From Hymenolepis diminuta (lineage: Eukaryota > Platyhelminthes > Cestoda > Cyclophyllidea > Hymenolepididae), in the NCBI GenBank assembly GCA_900708905.1, contig CAADRB010000026.1, forward strand, positions 2,360,594-2,424,593: a DNA stretch of 64,000 bases. Reading direction: 5' to 3'. Below, one piece after another: positions 40,001 to 52,000 of the stretch (positions within the stretch are counted from its first letter, which is position 1; every line of letters starts with the position of its first letter). The notes below the pieces were generated by a model. It did not search any database. It was not told the origin of the DNA and was given only the letters and a program-made list of their open reading frames with translations. The translations under genes and the position numbers were made by a program.

Positions 40001-43000
40001 GTTGGGCCAACTCTTCTCGTACTTCACTAAGTTGGGTACTCTTCTCGTCCAGATCACGTAATGCAGTGTCAAGACGGTTTCTCAATTCCGAGTGAGCTCG
40101 ACGTTGACCTTCAGCTTCCTCTGACCATTCCGCTTCACTTCGCTCCCGAGCCTCTTTCAATCTGAAGAGAATCAAAGTATCAATATTATAGCATTGCAGT
40201 GGATCATCCACCAATTAGCAGGCAAGAAACAAACAGGCAGCTTTCACTTTTACTTTCTTTAGGAAGGTTCAAAATTTTCCACGATTTTTAACATTCCAAG
40301 CTTATTAAGGATTACTTTATTAGCGCTTAACCTTAGTTAGTGGTCTCTAGTTTGGTAGATCCGGCCATTTATTGCTAAACCATTTAGTAATTTCTTATCT
40401 ATCGTTATTGCTTATTCTCAAATCAATCTTCAATGGAAGTGTGCAGCGACCACCGGGCCGAAAAATAATGAAGGTCAGTGCGCTAATCATAAAGATGCGA
40501 AATTCACAATTGGTATATATTTCAGAAATTTACCTTATTTGGCCACAGCAAAAGACTGCTTTTCTCATTTAAATGTAGAGACAGAGCAAGTCATAAATGT
40601 GTATAAACAAGATAGGCTATCACTACATTTACATTCAAGCCTGCTAAATCGATTAATATTCTGTGTACCTACCTTTATTATATATTATATCCCTTAAAAT
40701 GAAAATGTTCGAACTTTAATTTGACTCATATTTACATTCTTAAAACCATTTCCTTTTGATTGGCAATAAAGGTATCTACAATCTCCCTGCCACAGCTAAA
40801 ACAGACAACGACGTCAGCTCCTCCCTTTAATAGCTTGGATCTCTAATTTAAGAGAATTCGTATGAAAATGGTGAAGTTCGAAGCTGCTAACAGTATGTGA
40901 ATGTTTGCGTAAAGAAAAACAATGCTTTTGCACTTTAGACAAAATCACTGTTCCAGTCACAACGATTAATCAGGACTTCCAATGTCCACTTTCTGATCGT
41001 TTTAATTCTTTTAAAAGAACAGGATAGTCGAAACACCATATACCAGAATGTTATCGGGTTCAGTACAATCACTTGGAAAAAAAACAACTGCATATATTAT
41101 TCGGACTGAGAAGAGAAGAACTAATTATCTCAAATCTCTCGGAAAAAATCTCTCTACCATTTCCAAAAACTATTCACTCTCTGCTATTGCCAAACACCTG
41201 CCAGTCCAAAACGTATTCTGTATGCTAATCGGCAGAACTACTCAAAATAGGTAAAGGGATGAATGACGTTCTTTTAGGTTTGCAAAAAATGTTTACTGTA
41301 ATAATTTATTTACTGTTTTGTATCCTATTTCATTTCTGTGATTGATAAACTGGAATTTTAAAATGCTAAGCTGAAATTAATTCAGTGTTTTATAGTTTGT
41401 TGATAACGCCATTTTACTTGAAGTGCATTCATTTAACAACTTAATTCTTAGTTTATGACTTACTTATATTTTCAACTGTCTCTTCTCGACTATATTAAAA
41501 CTATAAATTAAAGAACTGCATTTATGAAACTTTTATTCTCAAAAAAAAGATATAAATTGGCAAGACCGACCCTTCATGATTAAATAATACCGGTCAACAA
41601 GCACTGAACATCGCTTACAAGCGTTTTTTCCAATCCAGGAAACAAATAGTAAATTTTGACATTTGGAACTTGAAATACCCACTTAGAAAATGTTGGACAA
41701 CTCGAGTCAAAAAAACAAATGAAATAAGAACCTTGGATACCTTGACTTTCCTCACTGCATCTTTTGATCCCCTCCGCTTTATCATTTATTGGGCTTTCTT
41801 TTAACCGATTTCAGTTACTTCTCACAATTAAAAAGTTGAAAATTCTTTACGATACTGTGAATCCAATGAAACTGCAACTTGCTTAATTTTATGCTTATGA
41901 AAATGACATAGCCTCATTAAGAATTTATTTTCACTTGCATAATAACACAGAATTCAATGCTTTTTTATTAATTACCGTAGATTTTACCTTTCAATTTGTC
42001 TATCCTTTTCTTTCAGAGCGTCCTCAAGATTAACTTTTGGAACTTCTGTGCCGGTCTTTTCATTATTTAGACGCGAGAGTCTGGACTTCAAATTGGTCAG
42101 TTGCGACTCCTTTTCAGCAACCATCTCTTCCAAGTTCTCAACCTAGGGAAGAAATTAATTAGTAAGATTTTGAATAAGAATAATAAACAAACAGTCTTGA
42201 ACAAACCTTGCGTTGAAGCAACGAGATTTTCCGTTCCTTAAGGTCGACTTGATCCTTCAATTCAGCTAACTCTGTTTCAAGCTGACGTTTCCCAGTTGCA
42301 TTAGTGGCCACCATTTTTGACTTTTTTTCTAATAATCCCTCCTTTTCTTTCAGCCGTTTTCGAAAGTCTTCGATCTTAATTCACGAAAAATATTAGAAGA
42401 TGTACTATTAATATTGTGCACACTCTTCTGTCCTCATAATTTAGGAATGCGAAATTATTCATTTTCCTTTCTTGTTGAGTTAATATAGAGGGACAATGTT
42501 TTCAAGTCAGTCGAATTATACAAGTAAATCTGTTATCGACAGTTTGATCTAAAAATATGCAACGTAGCCGTTTCATCGGTATAATTAAAGAACAAAATTC
42601 CAAATTTTTTTAAAAATTTCGCTTTGAGTTAATTAAAAATAGCATCTTTCCCATTAAAAGTGAGTTTCTTCTGTAAACATTTAGAAGCAAATGATTTAAG
42701 ATAAGAACAAACACACGATAAACACGCAACTTCCAAATGAAACGTATAGAAATCGAGGAACTTAGAATAGGCGATGACGTATTTAGAGACACAATATAAT
42801 ATACATTTATCAGTGAAACAAGAAAACTGGAAAATGTCGGCAAGCATATCATTTTTGTTCCGAAAACAACATCTGCTACTCATTCAGCTGATAATTCGAC
42901 CAATTATGTTTGAATTAGTAAAACAACTAAATATGTTATCTACGATTAATTTATCTGTGAAATTTCTAGAATTTATGCATTGTAGATATTAAAATAGGAA

Positions 43001-46000
43001 ATGAAATTATTCGTTAAATAGATTTAGTATAGGTCTTGGGCATTACATTAATGGCTGCCTCTCTAATGGTTAAATACCTCGTCAACAGATTTTCTGTCTT
43101 ACACTCACTGGTTGACCTCAATTTTTAATAGGTATCCGTTAATATGCTGCGATAAAAAGCTCTCAGAACATTACCCCTATTTATGAACTAAATGGGCATA
43201 TTCAGTTTCTTGACCAGCTTCTTAGATGAGCACTCAGGGAGCTGGCAATTAAGCTAGTCTAGAGTTGGCTATAGCCACACTGCTGCGAGCCTCCTAGCAG
43301 CAACCCTGATCACTCTGCAAACATTCAACAACTTTTTTTCGCGAATCTGGCATCATATATGGCTTGTGACTTTTCATTCCGTGTCAAATCATTCACTTAG
43401 TGTTAGGGGAAGTTATTCAAGCGCACGTAATTAATTTAACCTGTTCCAGCTAATCACATCACATTAAGCTTTAAATGAAGCCAAGTAAAGTGAGTTGACG
43501 CGGGTGTCAAGCCTTGGAAGTGTGGCAAAGTAAAGACATTTTAAAAGATCAACATCCTACTTTTTTAAACTGGTTCCGATGTAAGTTGGAATGATGTAAC
43601 GCTCCAATAACTGGATAAATGTATTTATAACCGCGAAGATGAGGACATTTTAAAGTAATGTAAAGCAAAGTAAGATAATCAACTTAGGATAAAGCAAAAA
43701 ATGTTAAGACTATGCCCTTTAAAACTTTATAAACTCCAGTACTACAGGGTAGGAAAGAGGTAGGGGAGATAACAGTGGAGTAAATTGATACGCAATCATG
43801 GATAAGCCTGAAGGTCACTTGGCGTTCAAAATTGGCATGGCGTTTGAAAAATTTCAAACGAAGTGTTTCAGCTATTTTTACCGCCTTATCAGAACTTTCT
43901 CACCTCATTTCCTTTGTGACAATTTTTGTGTTTGTTTTTTTACAAGTAGGGCTGGAGAAATCTAGTAATTAAAGGTTAGGAACTCTTTCCCCTTTCAATT
44001 TCACTGTAGCGTTTCGAAAAATTTCCCTTTTTTATTTTCTTATTCAGTAAAATATAATGTGATTCTTCTATTTAAAGATTTATTCTAAGTCATAAAATAT
44101 TGAATGTAATTAACCAAATAACATAGAACAAACAAGTTCAACAAATTTACATCGAGCGATCATAATTAAATAAGCCTCTTATTACAAAATCCTTTTTTTC
44201 CTTCTCTGGTATAGTAAAACATTGTTGCCTGGCGATATTTTAAAAATATAATTTCGTTATCTTATTTATATCCTCAGATCCTTGAAAACTAAACAGTCTC
44301 ATGGTTGTGTTGAAACTTACTAGATTTTATGAACTGATCTATAAGCTAATATTCCAGTCAGAAGAAGGAAAACAAAGTTCTTCTTAGAGCGAAAACTTGT
44401 TAGAGATCAATTTGAACTATTGAAAGAATATTGTAATTCATTATTATTCCTCATTAATAATTTAAGGCTTTCATAAAAATGGGAGTAGCATACAAAATGG
44501 AATATTAATTTTGTCAAGAGAAAGTGTTCAATAATTTCTCACAATTATATTTTCATTTTGGCAGTTAAATTTATTGTGAACGATCAGTTTTGCCCGATTT
44601 TAACAGGAGGTTTATCGAGATGGGAATGAGTAACCTAAATCAACTTTGGTAAATTAAAATTGTCTCTGTCTGTAATGTTGGCGCTCCCAATGTTGAAAAT
44701 GCCATGCCATGATGCTATAATGAAACCGTCGGCTGAGTGAAAGTCTTCTATTTCCTTACAACTAGGTCTGAGAAACCGTATTCATACTATCACCTCAGTG
44801 GATGCCTAGCAATATCTCTGTACCATTTTAAATTACATTAGTCGTTGCGTACCGATATTCAGCTATGTTATCTAACCACCCTCTTCCCCAAACATGTATC
44901 GTTCTATCCCTTATCAGGTTAATGAACCCAGCAGATATACAGAATAATCCATTCTAAATTACTATAGTCCATATAATGCATCACATATTATTTCGTAATA
45001 TGAATATGCTTGTTCTTACAGCCTCTATTGCTAGGTACTTAGAATTAAGCACCTTAGCACCCTTATATTTTCCTTCATTCATAAGTATTTTTTTCATTAA
45101 GTATGTTATTTCAACTATTATGGAAGATTATATATGTATATATATATTAAATAATGAATCTAACTTACATCGGCCGTGAGCATAGAGACTTTGTTTTCTC
45201 TGGCTTTTACTTGTTCTTTCAGCACACTGATATGATGGTTTTGATCTTGTTGTTGCTTTTCGGTCATCTCTAGACGTGATTGTAAGGCATATATCTCATT
45301 ATCCCGCTTCGATAATTCACTGGTAAGGAATTCCACCTTTTATAACATATGAAAAATGGGAAAAAAATATATTTTAAAGTATACACAAACTTTTTTATCT
45401 TACCTTATATATAATGTTATATATAGATCACCTGATATAAAACGTATGGTATATAATTTTTTATATATTAAAATTCTATGCTGCTATGCTACTAGGATGT
45501 TCGATCTCTATCACCATGATCCGTCTAATAACTGGATATCGTTTAATAACAGCTGACTCACACTCAGAGAGATAGCATAGAATACAGTTAACCTAGGACT
45601 AAACAAAGGTTCATATTAGAATATTAATTCTCCTGTTACCGAAGATTGGCTATCGAAATACCACCGCACCAATAACAGCTTTAGTCTCGAATACCTGTCA
45701 AGCTATAGGAACAATGTGAGTATTAGTGAGATTATGAGCGCTTTAGTGGCAGTCTATGGAAATCGCTTATCCCAAGACAAACCATAAACCTGCAGCTAAG
45801 GTCTTTGTTTTGTCCGTTTCCTATCAATATCATACAGTACATGGTGATTGAAAAGTAACTTCCTATTTGGACCTTCAGACTTATAAACCTCTATGAAATT
45901 CGAAGACTAGTGGTCCAAGTGCAAAGATGAAATATTATAGATGATCCTGATAAAATAAGAATGAAGACTCTGTCATGCAAAACCGAAGACAGGATGGTTT

Positions 46001-49000
46001 AACGGGATGGTGCTATGTGGTTTGAAATCGCGAATTCGAGTATAAAATGAAATCTTATGTTGTTTTTATTTTTCACAATTTTACAAATACGTCAAGTAGT
46101 ATTTAAATTATTTCCATTTTAAACTCAGACATGCTGGACAGGACTTTAAGAGATGGACCTTAAAATCTAGACAACAGAAATTGTTGCAAAAATTGCAATC
46201 TCCTAATTAAAAGCTGGGAGCATGATGAATGCAGAGTTTAAGTAAATTTGTTTCGGTTTTCTTCTCCCAGTCTAAACTATCTGTCATGTTCTCCTATTTA
46301 AATTATTCTCACTATTATGATTCCTTGCATTGCTGTATGAAATATTAAAATAAGCAAACATAAGGAATTTGTAGCTATCAGACTACTGAATAAAAAAATA
46401 ACGTGCCTGATTGGCAGAAAGGCAGTTCGAATGCATTTAAAATACCTGATTTTATTATTCCTTCAGTGTACCTAGTGTATCACCATTTTCATACCAAAAT
46501 GATCTATGACCACTGAGATAATAGTTTTATTTATTTTATTATTAATAATAAAACAACTTCTATTCCGTCGAAACTTTGTCGACATTGTTTTCAATGCCAT
46601 TTTTTAGGGGAGCAGTAGAACTAAGTAGAAAAGACCCGAGAGAGAATACATAATATATTGCAAGAAGTTACACCAGTGGGAGACAAATAAAAACGCCTCT
46701 CCATTCCTTCCCTCCCTCTTTCTGCCAATTACTGTCTGATAAAGCTCTCTTTAACTTATCCATACTTTTTCCATTACTCTAGGATATCTTACTTCATAAA
46801 TGGAAAACCTAAACATAGAAAAATGCCTCTTTTTAAAGCCTTTTGATTATCGCAACAATTTAATCCGTTTAATCAAAGGTATTTAATTGAACTCAATAAG
46901 TAACTAGTCCTTTTTTGTCCCCTGCTCTTTGATAATATTCGATACCATTAGGTTAAATGAGGATATTCAATAGACCCCGTCCATTTTTTATGCCTGAACA
47001 TTCGCATTAACATATATTTTTACAGTCGTGTATAGCACAAACCGTTTCTAAATCATTAACAGGATAATAAAGCCTACATCTGAGACAACATAACATTAGA
47101 TAGTAGCGCCAACACCATCTCCATAGCTACTTAGCTTTTAGTAGTTTAACTGAAATTAGAATTTAAACGAAAGCATAGTTTATTTTTAGATTTATTTTAA
47201 TAAATGTAATAACTAGAGTGATGTAAGATATCTTGCTGGGTTACAAAACGAATTGTTGCGAGCAAAATTTACTATTTTGCAAATATTGAAAATTATTTAT
47301 AAGTCTGAAGTTATCATTAATTATAATCTCAAAATATGTAATAATTTCAATTTTTAATTGCTGAATACACTCATTTCTTACTTTAAATATATTTTCATTT
47401 ACATTTGGTACTTTTGTCTGTAAAATGTATCCAATAGGTAAATTTAATTTCCCCTGCAGTTGTAAACTATTCCCACAAGAATTATTCCTATTTTCAACTA
47501 ATATTTTGTGTGAACATTTAATTTTGCTATAAAAAATTAATTAATTTTATTCAGATAGTTTTCAACTTTTATATCTCCTCAAGATAATTATTTATTGTCG
47601 TTGTTGTTTTTTGTTGAACATTCTTATTTTAATTTAATATTTGTATTTTTCATTCTCACCTTTGATTTAAGGAGACGTTCATTGCTTCTGAAGGTATTCA
47701 GAGTTCTGTCAACGTCTTCAATACCACTGCTGAGAGAAGTTGTTGGGGTAGCCATTCCCTCATCTCGAAGTCGGACAATCTCATCTTCCAAAAGTCGGAT
47801 TTCGTTTTCAAGTGTCAAGATCTTTGACTCCTGAAAGCAAGATTTTATTGCTTTAGTTTATTTCTGTACTAACTCGATGTTATCTTTACTATGGGAAATA
47901 GAGAGTGCCAACTCTACATCACAGAATCAAAGGCAAAGTAAGCAAATAAATGGACGGTTTTGTTTAAATAAGCATCTAGTTTTGAAATAACCAGAAATAT
48001 TAATATTGCTTGCATTTATTTCTGGGATTTAGGTTATGTTCTACAGAGGAGAGACAGCCTGACAGTTTTGAGAAATCCCGATTTAGAATGAGGCTTATGT
48101 TCATGACATGATCATACTGTTAGGAAAATAAGGACGAGCGGTTTATGGTAGAAGCATAAATAACGGATCGTCTCTGTTTGCTGATTAATAGTGTACGCAA
48201 TTTTAATTTGCTACTCAACCGGTTTTACCTTGGTATCAACGACAGCCTGTAGCGTTTGAACTTCGCGAATATTCATCCGCAGACTTTCGTTTTCTTGTTT
48301 CACTGTACCCAACTCATGTGCCACGCTCTCCAATTGCTAAAAAAGAAATTAAAATTGTTTGATTTGCTGGTAAAATTGTTCAAAATTATTCTTCTGTATT
48401 TTAATTATATTTAAAAATTCCATTTGTTGGCATTAAATAATGATATAATTGCAATTACTTAATTAAAACAATTATAAAAATCACAAATATGGTGACTTAA
48501 AGCAATTAAAAACTATAACAAATAAACAAAAAAAACAGATCTGTTGGTATAGGCGCGGCATTACCAGATATCTTTGATGTTTAAATATCCTATCAATTTA
48601 GCTAAAAAGCTTAATTTATTAAAGTAACTAATAGGAAAGACTAAATGAGTTTAAGATAAATCACGGGTGGAAAATGAGTGCCGTTTCTGTAAATCAGGAT
48701 GGGCTTAGCGCTTCTATCAACCAATTAGCTTGTTACGAAATCAACTTCTATATCATCTACTCTTCTCAATTTTACCTGAGTGATCATATAAAACATTTAC
48801 AAATTACCTTTTGCATATAGTATTTCGCATGATTACTCTGTTGCGTGCGCTGGTAGAACAGCAGTCTACATGGTCGTCTGTGAAATTAGTGATCATTGTT
48901 TTGAAGCCTATCGGCACACTCCCACTGTGTTTCCGGAATTCTAGTCCCTCATCTTCGAGTCTCCATGATGCTACTCATCTAAGATGAGTGTTAAAAAACT

Positions 49001-52000
49001 TTTCTAAATCAATTTAGGACTTTTCATTACACTATTACACTTCATAGAGGCGGGGATATGTTTTTAAATCTGCCTATATTTATTGCTGTCCTTATAACTA
49101 CACCAAATTTTTATTCACCCAATCGGAAACCAAAGCTATCCGGTGCAGAAACAACTGTCAACTATAGTAAGCTTGGAATTGAAATTCTGTTTTGACTTTC
49201 CGTTAAATTGTATATATGAATGGACGGATGAAGGGGGTTATTTATAACCTAGAGAATGCACCTTATGGATTTCATATTATTAGAGTTCTTAAATTCCAAC
49301 AATTGTTTCTAGGAAAGTGATTGCATCAAAGATACGATTATGACTGGCGGATTCATAGTTTTAATATGACGAGCAGAATGCGATAACTAAAGTTTTCTTT
49401 AAAGTTCGTTTTGTGAATGGTGTCCTTCATCAACATGACCATCCTGGTTTGTTATTTGACCGAAATATAGAGTCGAACAGTATGGGATCATAACTGCAAC
49501 TTAAAGAGGGGAGGTTTGAAATTGTTTATATATTCTAATCCGTATTTCACAAACCAACCTAAAATCATCTAAAAATAGTCTTTTAAAGTCAAGGCGGCAG
49601 AGATAGTTTGAAATTTTCAATCACTTTTATGCAAAATCAGAAAAACGTTTTAAATATTAAGAATTTCCAGAGTATGATTCTATGAGTTGATCATTAATCT
49701 AAATCCTGGAATAAATGTGTCTACAACTCACCTCTTTAATTAATCGTTAATCACCCTGAGTGAACACAAATTACCAGGTTATGCTAACTTAAAATTTATA
49801 GCAATTTTGAGAATATAAATTTATTCTGCTTTCTCAACTATTTGAAAAAGAGGATTTAAAGTAGTAAGACCAACCCTTCTTTAATAAAAAAAACGGTCAA
49901 TAAGCACTGAACATCGTAGACAAGCACTTGCTGCAATCCACGGGAAGAATTATGAAACTTAAATTTTGGAACGTGATCCGCCTGCTTAGTAACTATTGTA
50001 CAACCCTAATCCAAAAATCAAATGAAGTAAGACTTTTTCTCTATCTTGACGCTGCTCTCATCATCTTTTTGATCTCCTGCCCTTTATAATTTGTTCGATT
50101 TTCTGTTAACCGGTTTTAGTCTCCTCCCACTTTAGTCGCTTGTACCATTTTTGTAATGTTGTGAGTAATAAATAATAACGGATTTCTGATAAGATAGTCA
50201 ACTAAATAATATTTTATTAAAATTTTACTGGATTATAATCAAAGATATTTAATAAGCTTAAATGACCTAGCATAAACTGACTCTGAAATTCACTTTTTAA
50301 TTCAAAATATGTATTTTGCTATTATTTTATTACATAGAGTCAGATATTCATCTCCTTTTATCTTTTCATCCAGCAGCTCCAGGTGAGTATCTATTCACAT
50401 CTCAAAAATATTACCGAAATCTCTCTCTCTCGTTTTGAATTTTACTTGAGTAATATACGGCGGAGTGAACGAACGCGTTGCAACTGCAGATGAGTTGGAC
50501 AAAATCAATGCCGGCTGCTCAACGTCGTTAACCAATCAGCGAAGGAGATGAAAAACGCAGGTGTCGCGTGTACTTCCCTCTCGTCTACCACCGCGCTTTA
50601 CTTTGGAAAGATGCTTTTCAATTTAAACTTCGCATTAAAATCCAGTAGATCTGCTTTGGTTTCATCAAATATCCTATAAAACGCTGTTGCGGTAGGTACA
50701 AGTTAATTTGATAAGTAATTCAATTTTGACCAATTAATTTACCAAGCTGAACAGATAGGCAGGCTACATTGGTGTTCAAGTTATACTTTAAAGTCCGTAT
50801 ATTATGATTAAATAGCGATGTGTATAGCCTTTGGTAAAAAGGATGACGAAACTGTTAAATGGGATCTGAGTCCCGTTTCTTTGTAGAAAATCTGGTAAAT
50901 TATCATAGATTCCGACATTTTCACGAAGATCAAATTTAACTGCGTATCCCCAAAGCGGTTTAATACATAAGAAAAATGGAATTAAATGATAAATTATTAC
51001 AAATCAACTAGTGTTTATTAATGTAAAGATTTTCTTTTTGCGTGTATAAAATTACAAATAAATATTGGGTTCTTTTCAGCTGTCATAGAACTATATAATT
51101 TTTTTTCATTTTTTGGATTGTGGTTATTTTTATTATTATTGTCCACAGTGATACAAAGAAATTTAAAATTTTAATTGTGGCAAACAACTTAAACCAGTTA
51201 ACAGAATGTGTAAAAAAAGATAAAAGGGAAAATCAAAAACATGCCGGGAGCGACGTCAAAGTATCAAACAGTTTTACTTCATTTTGGTTTTCGGATTCGG
51301 GTTGGACAATATCTACTTAACAGACAGTTTACGTTCAAAAATTCGTTTCCTGAATTACTGAATAAATTCCTGTCGACAATTTTTAGTCATTATGGTTGGT
51401 CTTGCTACTTTAACTCATTATTTCCTTGCAAGGTTGAGAAGGCAAAGTGATTTAAAATGATTTTCCGGAGGCTTACAGTCTTAAAATAGTAGAGGTGAGA
51501 TAATTACTAATGGTTAAATGTTAATTCAAAATATACTTTTTTTCACTATCATGTTTCACATTCTATTAATCAGCAATCAGACAACTTTTCCTAATGGAAA
51601 AATTTCCAGCTTAGCTCAAAACAAAATATTTATAATGATGGGTTGATTTGGGATAAACTTTAATAAAACAGAAATTTAACCTATTCAGAGCATTAGCAGA
51701 ATAGTTAGGGAGGGAAAATTCTAACATCAACTGACGTACTTCAGTGTTAATGTAGCATTTATGTTTGTTAATTGGCAATAATAACTACCCTCATTTTTAC
51801 CTCGTAATTAGATAGTGCCAGTGATTGAGCTGCGAGGAGTCAAAGTTAACACCTTTTAGTTAATAGCTCGCATTTATGCTAAATTGAATGACTACTGCCT
51901 CAATCCTTGATCTTTTATGAATTTAGAGTCTGTTTCTATTTTGATGGCAAGCAAACAAATGAGGCAAAAATTTACCTGTGGAAGAAAAACTTACATTTTT

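Noticed and set aside
43250..43320. GC-richer patch with GCTGCGAGCCTCCTAGCAGC as a possible hairpin RNA
   Set aside because: The stem is short and imperfect, with no precursor-like extended pairing.
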